This document shows, piece by piece, positions 1 through 8,311 of a stretch of 64,000 nucleotides of DNA. This DNA is from Thermococcus aggregans (GTDB taxonomy: Archaea; Methanobacteriota_B; Thermococci; Thermococcales; Thermococcaceae). Numbering within the stretch: the stretch's first letter is position 1; every line of letters begins with the position of its first letter. A model generated the notes under the pieces. That model saw only the letters and a list, made by a program, of their open reading frames with translations. It was not told the origin of the DNA and did not search any database. A program made the position numbers and the translations under genes. The stretch is taken from assembly GCF_024022995.1 (NCBI RefSeq), contig NZ_CP099582.1:868001-932000 (forward strand), written 5' to 3'.

Positions 1-656
1 TCACCAGCCATTTTATATGCTGCCTCGTTAACGATAACTGGATATGCTATTGTAAAAAATACGGTTAGGATTACCGCGAGGAACATTGCAGTTTCTGCCT
101 TCTTTAAAAGCGTGGAGAGGAGAATTCCAAGACTTAAGAAGGTAAGCATGTAAATAAGCGTGTAAATTGACGCCAAAAGGGCTCTTACTATCGAAGCACC
201 ATCTATGGGAACTCCAATTATGAGGAGGTATCCTATCGAGAAGGTATAGCCAATAAAAACCACTACCACTAATGCAAATCCGTTTCCGATAAATTTGCCG
301 TTTATCACTTGATCCCTATAAACTGGATGGCTCAGGAGCACTTTTATCGTCCCCTCTTCTATCTCTCGATTTAGGGAATCAGCCCCCAGAATTGCGCCAA
401 TGAGTGCCCCAAAAACCGTGAGCACCATTAGGTTTGTGGTTATGGACATTGAGACTGGGGTCATCGCAACTTCGCCCCTAACACCATACACCTCCAGACT
501 CTCAACGCTTATCCTGCCAGCTTGATTTATCATCTGGTCTTTTGAAGCGTGGCTGATAAGGAATATTAAGAGGATGTAAAAGATAAGAAGGCCTACGAAA
601 CGCTTGCTCCTCACTGCCACGTAGAACTCCTTGAATGCTATGTTCAACTCCTTCAT
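1..656 (-). CDS. ABC-2 type permease, C-terminus cut by window edge
   Basis: Membrane subunit of an ABC-2 exporter, probably pairing with the ATPase at 2849-3769. The reading frame opens at the ATG whose complement is at 654-656 and stays open to base 1, so only about 218 residues are seen. The protein starts MKELNIAFKEFYVAV, followed by a first membrane helix (FVGLLIFYILLIFLI), an extracytoplasmic loop, then a helix starting TNLMVLTVFGALIGA, the cytoplasmic signature IEEGTIKVLLSHPVYRDQV and further helices. The same EEGTIKVL..PVYRDQ signature occurs as ERGTLKVMVSKPVYRDQI in the permease at 3796-4773, so the two are paralogues and could form a heterodimer. It follows the NEW3 protein by 4 bases in the same operon. 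The substrate cannot be told from sequence. Confidence 0.85.
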   Translation of the reverse strand, partial: MKELNIAFKEFYVAVRSKRFVGLLIFYILLIFLISHASKDQMINQAGRISVESLEVYGVRGEVAMTPVSMSITTNLMVLTVFGALIGAILGADSLNREIEEGTIKVLLSHPVYRDQVINGKFIGNGFALVVVVFIGYTFSIGYLLIIGVPIDGASIVRALLASIYTLIYMLTFLSLGILLSTLLKKAETAMFLAVILTVFFTIAYPVIVNEAAYKMAG

Positions 657-660
657 AACG

Positions 661-2847
661 CTACCTCCTTCCTATGCGCCTCATCATTAAGATAAGTCCC
701 CCAAATGCCGCGATTAGGATTAGTATTCCAATGTAAGCAGAGCTTGAGCTCTGTGTTACCCTAACAGCAATTTGAGTACTAACTTGCGCTTGGTCTCCTT
801 TTCCAGTAATGGTTATTTGATACGTTCCAGCAGGGGCTGTTTCTGGGACTTTTATCGTAATGGCCAGACGTTCTCTTATTTCCCTTGGTTGTGTTGCCAT
901 GTTGCCTTCCCCAGAATAGGGCGATTTGAGTTCTGGAATCACTTGGGGGGCAACTTTAACGTCCCACCCTTTGGGAGCGCTTATTTCAAATTTTATGTTC
1001 GTTATTGAAGCGGTTCCAGCGTTTTCAAGAGAGACATAAGTGACTCCTTCTTTACCTGCCTTAACGCTCAGGGCAGGGGTTTCGGGATACATCTCGAATC
1101 TGTATTCCCCGATAAGCTTTACTACGAGGCCTATCTTTTTCTGCAGCCCGGAAGAGCTTTTGACGGCAATCGTTAGGTTATATTCCCCCGGCTGGGCGTT
1201 GAAAGGTGGGATTAATTTTAGAGCAACCTCCTTTGATTCCCCTGAATTGAGTTTTATACTTCTCACGGGACTTTCCGCATAGTAAAATTCAGCTGACCAT
1301 TCCTTTGGAATGTCTAAAAGAGAAAGCCGGTACGTGTCCTCATTTTTTCCTAAATTCTTTACATTTAGCTTATAGACCCCTACCGATCCAGTGTTGACGG
1401 CTACTGTATCGCCGCTTCCCTCAAGCTCAAAATAATAAGGAAGCTTCGTTAGAGTTATCTCGAGAGTCTTTTCTTCCCCATCTTCAAGCGTGATATCTTT
1501 CTCAGCTTTTTCATAGCCTTCTTTTTCTACAGTAGCTGTATATATGCCGGGCTTAAGCTCTATTGTAGCTTTTCCATAGCTGTCAGTGAAGAAGGTTTTA
1601 TTTCCAATGTGAATCTTCGCTTTTTGTAAAAAGCCACCCTCTTCATCCTTAACGTTTACGTGCAGTTTTGCGGGTTCTCCTTTGTGAGTTTTGTAAACAA
1701 AAACGCTTATGCTCTTTTCTATTCCATTTATTGAGAACCTTACCTGATGTTCGCCAAGCTCAGCACTCCTCGGAACTTCCACAAAAAGGACGACTTGTTC
1801 CTCTCCCTCTAAGAAAAATGACCTAACCCTCTGATTGTTCATAATGAAGTATGCATTCCAATCCATGGGCTTCTCTTTTACACTCACCTCTACAGTACCT
1901 TCTCCCCTAAGGGTTATCGGAAAAGCAACTTTTTGGCCAGCTTCACTTTCTATGGTAAGGAGCGGAATAATCACGTCAATACTATCCTCTTTAACCACGT
2001 TGAGACTTATCTCTTCGACCTCTTCACCAACCGCAAAGCGAACGCTCTTTGTCCCACTAACATCTTCTGGAACCTCCATAAGAAGGTCTAGAGTCACAGA
2101 GTCCCTAGGGGCTAAGAAAATCTCGTTGATCTCATACCTCCCGCCTTCATCAAGGATTTTAACTTCCCATCCCGCGGGCTTTGAGATGACCCTCAACTGC
2201 AGCTTCAAACCTTCATTACCGTTGTTCTTAACCTCTACGGGAATTTGAATCTGCTCACCAGCTTTTACTTTCAACCCCGTAAACGGACAATACACCTCAT
2301 AATCTTTTCTCGCTTCCTTCCTTACCTCCGTATCAGCATGATAAACCTTCAAAATTCCTCTAACGTATTCTAACGCAAGATTACCATATATCCTAGTGGA
2401 ATTCGTCTTTACCTCTATTTCCTCTCCGTTTATGTTCAGCAGCACGCTTTCATCACTCGCTTCAATTACCTCCAGAGAGTATCCAGCAATTTCAAAAGAA
2501 GCCCCTTCTTTAGGGCTGAACTCTTTCATTAAAGGGGGTTTATACTGTAGAGCTACAAAAATATCTCCATTTTCGACATCATAGCTTCCAAGAATAAGCC
2601 TTATGCTGCCAACTTCGGTGAAATTTCCTTGCCTTGCAATTTTCCTGATTTCATCATTTTCGTAGATTATAGCGTATGGCTTCATTTCCCTCTTTTCCAA
2701 GGTCACCTTTATCTGATACTCCCCCACAATCAGAGTTTCTCCGATTTTCACTCTCCCCTCAAACACCGTTATCCACGGCTGAGCGTTTGTGTAAGGAAAG
2801 CTTGAAAGCAAAAATAGAAAAACTACGAGAAAAGCCGTCTTTTTCAT
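661..2847 (-). CDS. Large secreted, membrane-anchored NEW3/PEGA-domain protein of an ABC exporter operon
   Basis: A 728-residue surface protein. It has a signal peptide (MKKTAFLVVFLFLLSSF, cut probably after NAQ), a beta-rich N-terminal part, several copies of the NEW3 (NPCBM-associated) immunoglobulin-like fold typified by 'NLGKNEDTYRLSLLDIPKEW' (about residues 480-580) and 'ENAGTASITNIKFEISAPKGW' style repeats (about 600-700), a PEGA/carboxypeptidase-regulatory-like domain near 395-470 (HIGNKTFFTDSYGKATIEL), and one C-terminal membrane helix followed by RRIGRR. It lies 1 base after the ATPase and 4 bases before a permease, so it is an integral part of the ABC operon. Family knowledge: NEW3 proteins next to ABC-2 exporters are common in archaea but their function is not established. 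It may act as an extracellular receptor or assembly factor (inference). Confidence 0.8.
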   Translation of the reverse strand: MKKTAFLVVFLFLLSSFPYTNAQPWITVFEGRVKIGETLIVGEYQIKVTLEKREMKPYAIIYENDEIRKIARQGNFTEVGSIRLILGSYDVENGDIFVALQYKPPLMKEFSPKEGASFEIAGYSLEVIEASDESVLLNINGEEIEVKTNSTRIYGNLALEYVRGILKVYHADTEVRKEARKDYEVYCPFTGLKVKAGEQIQIPVEVKNNGNEGLKLQLRVISKPAGWEVKILDEGGRYEINEIFLAPRDSVTLDLLMEVPEDVSGTKSVRFAVGEEVEEISLNVVKEDSIDVIIPLLTIESEAGQKVAFPITLRGEGTVEVSVKEKPMDWNAYFIMNNQRVRSFFLEGEEQVVLFVEVPRSAELGEHQVRFSINGIEKSISVFVYKTHKGEPAKLHVNVKDEEGGFLQKAKIHIGNKTFFTDSYGKATIELKPGIYTATVEKEGYEKAEKDITLEDGEEKTLEITLTKLPYYFELEGSGDTVAVNTGSVGVYKLNVKNLGKNEDTYRLSLLDIPKEWSAEFYYAESPVRSIKLNSGESKEVALKLIPPFNAQPGEYNLTIAVKSSSGLQKKIGLVVKLIGEYRFEMYPETPALSVKAGKEGVTYVSLENAGTASITNIKFEISAPKGWDVKVAPQVIPELKSPYSGEGNMATQPREIRERLAITIKVPETAPAGTYQITITGKGDQAQVSTQIAVRVTQSSSSAYIGILILIAAFGGLILMMRRIGRR

Positions 2848-2848
2848 T

Positions 2849-3769
2849 TCAGTCCCTCCTCTTGTAAACAGTCCTTAAGAAAACATCCTCCAAACTGGGC
2901 TCTTCAACTTCAAGGCTTACAATAGTTGCTCCCTTCTTTGCAAGAAGCTCCGATAGCTGTTCCCTTATGTCTTCTTTCGCAAATATGATGGCCTTATTCT
3001 CACTCAACTTTTCTATCCTTATAGCTTCGGGCAGCTCGATTTGCGGAAGCTTCTGCTTTGTCTCGACCTTTATCGCATATCCCTCAAGCTCCATAAACCC
3101 CTTCCTTATTTCTTCTAGTGTCCCCAATGCTCTGAGCTTCCCTTTGACTATTATGCCCACCCTATCGCTGAGCTCTTCCACCTCGCTAAGTATGTGGGAT
3201 GAGAAAAACACTGTCTTTCCTTTTTTGCGTTCTTCCCTAACGATGCTCTTTACGAGATAAGCCCCCTCGGGATCGAGGCCACTCGTAGGTTCATCAAGGA
3301 TTAAAACTTCTGGGTCATTTATCAATGCTTGAGCAAGTAAGAGGCGCTGTTTCATGCCCTTCGAGAAGGTTTTAACTTTTCTGTATCTTACCTCCCACAG
3401 TCCAACGAGCTTTAAAAGTTCCTCAATGCGTTTTTCTTTTTCTGATTTGGAAAAGCTGTAAAAGTTGGCAAAGAACTCCAGGTTTCTCCATGCGGTTAGC
3501 TCTTCATAAAGGGTTGCATTCTCCGGCAAGAAACCAATCTTCTCCTTGACTTTTATCGGTTCCCTGAAAACATCGCTTCCAAGTATTCTCACGGTCCCCT
3601 TATCAGGGATTATAAGCCCAAGCATGCTCAAGATAGTAGTCGTTTTTCCAGCACCATTCGGCCCTAAAAATCCAAAGATTTCCCCACTGTTAACTTCAAA
3701 GCTCAATTTATCAACTGCCTTGAAGTTATTGTAGCTTTTGGTCAAATTCTCAACTTCTATGGCCTTCAT
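2849..3769 (-). CDS. ABC transporter ATP-binding protein (ABC-2 exporter type)
   Basis: A 306-residue ATPase that powers the ABC-2 permeases on either side. Walker A is GPNGAGKTTT (about residue 37), the Q-loop is LPENATLYEEL, the signature is FSKGMKQRLLLAQAL, Walker B is VLILDEPTSGLDPEG and the switch histidine lies in FFSSHILSEVEELSDR. The C-terminal 80 residues form the extra domain usual for CcmA/DrrA-like exporters. The gene sits between the first permease (26-base gap upstream) and the NEW3 protein (1-base gap), which points to one transcript running from 4773 to beyond base 1. Function as an exporter ATPase is certain from motifs; the cargo is unknown. Confidence 0.92.
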   Translation of the reverse strand: MKAIEVENLTKSYNNFKAVDKLSFEVNSGEIFGFLGPNGAGKTTTILSMLGLIIPDKGTVRILGSDVFREPIKVKEKIGFLPENATLYEELTAWRNLEFFANFYSFSKSEKEKRIEELLKLVGLWEVRYRKVKTFSKGMKQRLLLAQALINDPEVLILDEPTSGLDPEGAYLVKSIVREERKKGKTVFFSSHILSEVEELSDRVGIIVKGKLRALGTLEEIRKGFMELEGYAIKVETKQKLPQIELPEAIRIEKLSENKAIIFAKEDIREQLSELLAKKGATIVSLEVEEPSLEDVFLRTVYKRRD

Positions 3770-3795
3770 ACTACCACCCCCTCGCTTTGAGTCAA

Positions 3796-4773
3796 CTATC
3801 TAATCTCCATCCTGGCAAATTTTGTATATGACACGGAGAAGGGAAAAATGGCGAGTATAACCAGTATCAGAACGTTTTCCCAAACCATGCCTAAACTCTC
3901 GGCTATGCTTCGTTCCTCGACCACGTTGCTTTCGTAAGCTAATGAAGAAACCACCTCATTTATTTGGGGTTTTCCACCAAAGAGTATCCTAATGATTTCT
4001 CCATAATGGTAATTTGGAGAGAAATAGAGTATTTTCTCAGTAGTTGCCACTATTTCACTCAACCACTGCTGGTAAGCCGGATCTTTGATAATAATCTCTT
4101 CAAGTTGCTCCTCAGTTAGGTTTGCTGCGTTTTCAGGAAGATTGGGAATAGGGGGAAGCCCAACGATAGCAAATGCCACTACACCAGCAATTGCTGAAAG
4201 CAAAAAGCTGAAGAATATAAACACAAAAACCGCCATCACAGTAGCGTTTTTAGATTTACCTATGAAGGTTGACATCAGAAGCCCCAAGCTTAGAAAGCCA
4301 ACTCCATAGAGCAAGCTGAAAGGAAACGTCACCAAAAACATTGACAAATCTTTTTTAGTAATCGGGACACCCAAAACTAGCGCAAATGCCACTGTTATTA
4401 CATAGAACAGCACCAAGGATAAGCCGAGAGTTAGAACTCCCCCTAAAAGCTTCCCAAGGAGTATCTGATCCCTGTACACTGGCTTTGAGACCATAACCTT
4501 TAAGGTTCCCCTTTCTTTCTCCCCACTTATTGCGGTAGCCCCCAAAAGAACACCCATCAAGGATATTGAGTAATTGAAGGCATTGGAAAAGCCCGAAAGG
4601 AAAAACATTTGGAAGGGCGTTTTATATAAATCCGCACTTACTCCAAGTTTCTTTGAACTGTATATCATCCCCAGAGAGAGCACCACAAAGAGTGCCACCA
4701 TTATCTGGAATTTTCTTGTTCTAACATTGACTTCGAAATCTTTCACCGCAACGTTCACAGCCTTCACATTCAT
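3796..4773 (-). CDS. ABC-2 type permease
   Basis: First gene of the ABC exporter operon, 325 residues from the ATG at 4773 (MNVKAVNVAVKDFEV). An in-frame ATG 63 bases further upstream lacks a ribosome site, whereas GGTGAT overlaps the chosen start. About six membrane helices are visible. The conserved cytoplasmic ABC-2 signature ERGTLKVMVSKPVYRDQI lies at about residue 85. A long extracytoplasmic loop (about 205-285, rich in charged residues) separates the last two helices, as in NosY/NatB-like permeases. Paralogue of the partial permease at 1-656. Confidence 0.85.
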   Translation of the reverse strand: MNVKAVNVAVKDFEVNVRTRKFQIMVALFVVLSLGMIYSSKKLGVSADLYKTPFQMFFLSGFSNAFNYSISLMGVLLGATAISGEKERGTLKVMVSKPVYRDQILLGKLLGGVLTLGLSLVLFYVITVAFALVLGVPITKKDLSMFLVTFPFSLLYGVGFLSLGLLMSTFIGKSKNATVMAVFVFIFFSFLLSAIAGVVAFAIVGLPPIPNLPENAANLTEEQLEEIIIKDPAYQQWLSEIVATTEKILYFSPNYHYGEIIRILFGGKPQINEVVSSLAYESNVVEERSIAESLGMVWENVLILVILAIFPFSVSYTKFARMEIR

Positions 4774-4915
4774 CACCAGTTCTTGAATAACAATTGATCC
4801 GTTTAAAATAATTACTCTTATGTGTAGTTGCAGCATTAAAACAAATCATGATTGCAGAAGAAAATTTTAAGTGGTGGTTAGATATTCATAAGAGGAAGGA
4901 CTCGGAGTGACAAAA

Positions 4916-5238
4916 GTGGAAAAAACAGCTGTCTTTAGCTTGTCTCTAATTTTTCCTTGGGGGTGCTAGCTGCAACTTACGTGAATATCAAAAGAATAAT
5001 TGTTAGGCCCTTACTTCTCGCCGTTATAGCCTCCGGAATCGCAGGAAGTCTCCTAGTTGCGTTCAGCTCGTCCTCCATAGAGCATGGAACTTTTGCGGTA
5101 TTCCTTGGGATACTATTATGGGGGCACAAGGATCTGATGTTCGATAAATCCAACTTAATGAACAAGATATTGGCTCTGCTGTCTGTATTGAACTTCATCC
5201 TATTTGTTCTCGTGCTGTTAAGTTCTGCAAAATTTTAG
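4916..5238 (+). CDS. Small membrane protein, probably frameshifted at a G run
   Basis: The intact frame from about 4957 (TTG) or 4963 (GTG) to 5238 encodes up to 93 residues with two or three hydrophobic segments (PLLLAVIASGIAGSLLVAF, HGTFAVFLGILLWG, ILALLSVLNFILFVLVLL). It has no good start of its own. Just upstream, GTG 4916 has a well placed GGAGTGA site and reads MEKTAVFSLSLIFPWG before a TAG at 4967. The two frames would join if the five-G run at 4959-4963 had one more G, giving a continuous first membrane helix. I therefore read this as one gene of about 108 codons interrupted by a single-base deletion or a base-calling error. No family recognised. Confidence 0.5.
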
Positions 5239-5295
5239 TGAAAGAAAAGCTCGTGCAGCAATCATACCATCAAAGAAAAGGAAAAACAAAAAGAT

Positions 5296-5625
5296 TCACT
5301 CTTTTTCCAATATCACGGCAGTACCATAGGCGAAAATCTCTGCTGCCCCGGAGGCAACTGCTGAAGTCATAAACCTAACTCCAATGATGCCGTTGGCTCC
5401 CATTTCCTTTGCATGCTGAATCATCCTCTGGAGTGCTACCTCCCTAGCCTCCGCAAGCATCTCGGTATATTCCTTAACTTCTCCACCTGCAATGTTTCTT
5501 AAACCGGCCAGTATATCTTTTCCTAAGTGTTTTGCCCTAACAGTTGCTCCCCTTGCGATTCCAAGGACTTTAACTACTCTATATCCCGGAACATTCTCAG
5601 TTGTAGAAAGAAGAAATTCTTCCAT
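5296..5625 (-). CDS. YbjQ/UPF0145 (DUF74) family protein
   Basis: A 109-residue soluble protein from the ATG at 5625, which is 5 bases after a GGTGA site (an upstream GTG/ATG pair at 5634 overlaps that site). The family marks are GYRVVKVLGIARGATVRAKH near the N-terminus, the central EAREVALQRMIQHAKEMGAN and NGIIGVRFMTS...EIFAYGTAVIL at the end, which match YbjQ (DUF74) proteins forming pentameric rings. Their biochemical role is unknown; some are described as heavy-metal-binding by annotation only. It is divergent from moaC with a 90-base gap holding moaC's promoter. Confidence 0.85.
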   Translation of the reverse strand: MEEFLLSTTENVPGYRVVKVLGIARGATVRAKHLGKDILAGLRNIAGGEVKEYTEMLAEAREVALQRMIQHAKEMGANGIIGVRFMTSAVASGAAEIFAYGTAVILEKE

Positions 5626-5673
5626 TTTCATCACCCAAATACTTCGAACTTCGAGGTAATTTTATATTCTAAA

Positions 5674-5683
5674 GCTTAAATAC
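5674..5683 (+). promoter_or_regulatory. TATA box of moaC-mutS2 operon
   Basis: GCTTAAATAC lies about 39 bases before the moaC start and about 25 before a likely transcript start near 5705. The leader is short and contains the GGGGTGA ribosome site at 5702-5708. Confidence 0.55.
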
Positions 5684-5712
5684 TTTTCTGGAATAATAAG
5701 AGGGGTGAAAAA

Positions 5713-6174
5713 ATGGAACTAACACATGTAGATGAAAAAGGCGTGAAGATGATCGAAATAGGACACAAGGACGTAGTTTTCAGAAAAGCCGTTGCAAAGG
5801 GTAGGATAAGACTAAAACCCGAGACAATAAAACTTATTCGAGAAGGAAAGACAAAAAAAGGCAATGTAATTGCCACCGCACAGATAGCCGGCATCTTGGC
5901 AGTAAAAAGAACCTGGGAGCTAATCCCCCTCTGCCACCCGATACCGCTTACAGGCGTTGACATTTCATTTGAATTTGGGGAGGATTACATTGAAGCAACA
6001 TGTGAAGTGAGGGCTTATTACAAAACCGGCGTTGAGATGGAAGCGCTAACTGGCGTCACTGTTGCTCTTCTCACGATATGGGACATGGTCAAAGCTGTGG
6101 AAAAAGATGAAAAAGGGCAATATCCCTTCACGAGGATTGAGGATATTAAGGTAGTTGAGAAATTAAAAGAGTAG
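5713..6174 (+). CDS. moaC: Cyclic pyranopterin monophosphate synthase MoaC
   Basis: Second step of molybdenum/tungsten cofactor synthesis: turns the MoaA product (3',8-cyclo-GTP) into cyclic pyranopterin monophosphate. The 153-residue protein carries the family motifs [15 protein letters not shown] (about residue 72) and [20 protein letters not shown] (about 115), with the catalytic lysine in DMVKAVEKD. Length fits the family. Tungstopterin enzymes such as aldehyde ferredoxin oxidoreductases are central in Thermococcales, which explains its presence. It is followed after 34 bases by the MutS2-like gene on the same strand, with no evident functional link. Confidence 0.95.
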   Translation: MELTHVDEKGVKMIEIGHKDVVFRKAVAKGRIRLKPETIKLIREGKTKKGNVIATAQIAGILAVKRTWELIPLCHPIPLTGVDISFEFGEDYIEATCEVRAYYKTGVEMEALTGVTVALLTIWDMVKAVEKDEKGQYPFTRIEDIKVVEKLKE

Positions 6175-6208
6175 GATTTATAAAACCTAAAGAGGGGTTC
6201 AGTAAGAG

Positions 6209-7918
6209 ATGAAGCTCAACAGTGAAGCAAAGGAAATTTACAAGAATATAAGAAATGAGATAAAAAAGAGAATCCAGCTCAGAGAGAGCTTGGCATATGT
6301 TGACAGATTTTCACCAACAAGCAACAGAGAGGAAATACTAAGGAGACAGAGGTATTTGAAGGAAACTCTTCCGAAAATTGAACCAGAACTCAAGTACATT
6401 CTCTCAAAAATAAAGCCCATAAGATTTAGAAAAGACTACCTCCACGACAGGCTTCTTGTGGTTAGCGAAGAAGAGCTTGAGAAAGCAAAAGCCCTTGGTA
6501 TTTGCGACGTCTCTCTAGAGCCCGAAGAAGGTTACGACTTAATACTAAGCACGACTGGTTATGGGCTGGACGTAGAGCTTTCTATCAGCGAGATAGCCCC
6601 AGAGCTTTACATAATGCCCCTGTGGGAAAACCAAGAAACTCTCAAAGCCTTGGCTGAGATAGGAAAGCTTTTGGGCGCTTCTTCTGTTGCAGAGGACATT
6701 TTAAGGGAACTGAAAAAGTTTGAAGGAGTCGCAAAAAGGAGAGAGCTCATAGATAACCTTGATGAGATAATCCGGAGAGAAGAGCAGAGGCTAAATTCAA
6801 AAATCGAAGAAAAACTAAAAGAGTTCAGCTTAACCCTGAGCGGAAAGGAGCTCTTAGAATTCTTAAAGGAACTAAAGGAAGGAAACTATCAGGCAATATT
6901 CACACATTTTTCACAGGTTGAGAATGAAATCCTGGAGGAAATACGAAAAAGCGAGGAACGTTTGGCTGAATTACTTAACGTTGATGCAGAGGTATTCTCA
7001 AGGGAAAATCTGTATCCAGTGGAGGTTTCTGGGGAAGTTATTGAATTTCTGAGGGCAGAGCTTGAAAAAGAAACGAAAGTCGAGAGCTATTTAATAAGCC
7101 GGGAAATTTTGAGAAAGATAAGGCATCTGCTTCCGAGGCTCAAAGAAGAGCTCCAGAGGGCTTACGAGCTGGAATTTCTGAGGGCTGTAAAGGAGTTTAC
7201 CGAAGGCTTTGTCTTTCCAGAGATTAGCACCGGTGGAATTGGCTTCATAAAAGGAAGGCATTTGTTTATAGAGAATCCCCAGCCAGTCAGCTACGTTGTT
7301 GGGGATATTGTGAACCTTGACGGCACGAAAGGAGAAAGAATTGTCATTCTTACAGGAGCAAACAGCGGTGGTAAAACTTCCCTGCTTGAGCTTATCGCCC
7401 AAATAGCCATCCTCGCCCATATGGGCCTTCCCGTCCCAGCAGAAAAAGCTTGGGTTGAGCCTCTGGATGAGCTGTTCTTCTTTAAGAGAAAGCGCTCTTC
7501 CTACGGAGCCGGAGCCTTTGAAACCGCTTTAAAATCCTTTGCCCGTTCCCTCACAAAAGAGGGCAAAAAGCTGATCCTCATAGACGAGTTTGAGGCAATA
7601 ACAGAGCCAGGTGCTGCTGTAAAGATAATTGGAGAGCTCCTGAAGATAGCATACGAGAAGGGCTTTTATGTTGTGGTTGTCTCGCACCTGGGGGAGGACT
7701 TAAGAAGGGAGCTCCCATTCGCGAGAGTTGACGGGATAGAGGCTCAAGGACTAGATGAGAACCTCAACTTAATAGTAGACAGACAGCCCAAGTTTGGAAA
7801 ACTTGGAAAAAGCACTCCAGAGCTTATTGTGGAGAGGCTTGCAAAGAAAAAGCGCGGAAAGGAGAAAGAAATTTTTGAGAGAGTCTTAAATAGATTTAAG
7901 GGACAATGCCACAGCTAA
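6209..7918 (+). CDS. MutS2-like DNA mismatch-repair family ATPase, no Smr domain
   Basis: A 569-residue MutS-superfamily protein. The N-terminal two thirds are helical (lever/clamp-like, many charged coiled-coil stretches). The C-terminal ATPase has Walker A GANSGGKTS near residue 383, the SSYGAGAFETALKSF signal-motif region near 430, Walker B LILIDEFEAI near 456 and the dimerisation/sensor region VVVVSHLGEDLRREL. It ends soon after the ATPase domain and lacks both the MutS1 mismatch-recognition domain and the Smr nuclease domain of bacterial MutS2. Family knowledge: Pyrococcus MutS2-like proteins bind DNA and hydrolyse ATP but their repair role is unproven. Confidence 0.87.
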   Translation: MKLNSEAKEIYKNIRNEIKKRIQLRESLAYVDRFSPTSNREEILRRQRYLKETLPKIEPELKYILSKIKPIRFRKDYLHDRLLVVSEEELEKAKALGICDVSLEPEEGYDLILSTTGYGLDVELSISEIAPELYIMPLWENQETLKALAEIGKLLGASSVAEDILRELKKFEGVAKRRELIDNLDEIIRREEQRLNSKIEEKLKEFSLTLSGKELLEFLKELKEGNYQAIFTHFSQVENEILEEIRKSEERLAELLNVDAEVFSRENLYPVEVSGEVIEFLRAELEKETKVESYLISREILRKIRHLLPRLKEELQRAYELEFLRAVKEFTEGFVFPEISTGGIGFIKGRHLFIENPQPVSYVVGDIVNLDGTKGERIVILTGANSGGKTSLLELIAQIAILAHMGLPVPAEKAWVEPLDELFFFKRKRSSYGAGAFETALKSFARSLTKEGKKLILIDEFEAITEPGAAVKIIGELLKIAYEKGFYVVVVSHLGEDLRRELPFARVDGIEAQGLDENLNLIVDRQPKFGKLGKSTPELIVERLAKKKRGKEKEIFERVLNRFKGQCHS

Positions 7919-7940
7919 AGTAAGCCCCTTGATTTCATTA

Positions 7941-8000
7941 CAGTTTTTGTTTACTACTTTTTAATAGTGTGCAAATTGTATAGAGAAAGTTTTAAGTGAT
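7941..8000 (+). promoter_or_regulatory. Promoter with inverted repeat, copy A of a duplicated regulatory region
   Basis: An imperfect inverted repeat ACTAC-N6-ATAGT at 7953-7968 is followed by GTGTGCAAA, then GAAAGTTTTAAGTG (TATA box about 7990-7996) and the start of the gene at 8039. The same arrangement recurs at 9308-9366 before the next secreted-protein gene, with about 60 bases clearly alignable and the two TATA cores identical (AAAGTTTTAAGT). Confidence 0.6.
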
Positions 8001-8038
8001 TCTGTGGACAGAGTATTATAAAAATTGGGAGTGATAAG

Positions 8039-8311
8039 ATGGCGACTTTTGCCTTATGGTGGTTTAAGTGGAGTGGCTCGAATTATGAGTCAAGAATGAT
8101 GGTTGGGAGCAGGGAAGCAACAGTACGGGACTTTAAAGACAGAGGTTTTGATTACTTAACAGCTTTGGATGGTGAGGGTAGAGCATCAAACTATAGGGCT
8201 TATTACTTCAGCACGGACTTGAGGGTTATTGACGAGATGGAGAGCTATTGCCAGAACAACTTGGGGGGAGCGGTATGTCTAAGTTTAAGCATGTTTTCAT
8301 TGCCTTTTTAA
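8039..8311 (+). CDS. Uncharacterised 90-residue protein
   Basis: Not recognised. The ATG at 8039 has a good GGGAGTGAT ribosome site and the promoter at 7941-8000, so it is probably real. The product begins MATFALWWFKWSGSNYESR, has no signal peptide, is rich in aromatic and acidic residues (DYLTALDGEGRASNYRAYYF), and ends with a short hydrophobic tail that is encoded by bases shared with the next gene. Its 3' end overlaps the start of the 8275 gene by 37 bases, suggesting translational coupling with it. First gene of an accessory pair or trio (8.0-10.6 kb). Confidence 0.55.
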   Translation: MATFALWWFKWSGSNYESRMMVGSREATVRDFKDRGFDYLTALDGEGRASNYRAYYFSTDLRVIDEMESYCQNNLGGAVCLSLSMFSLPF

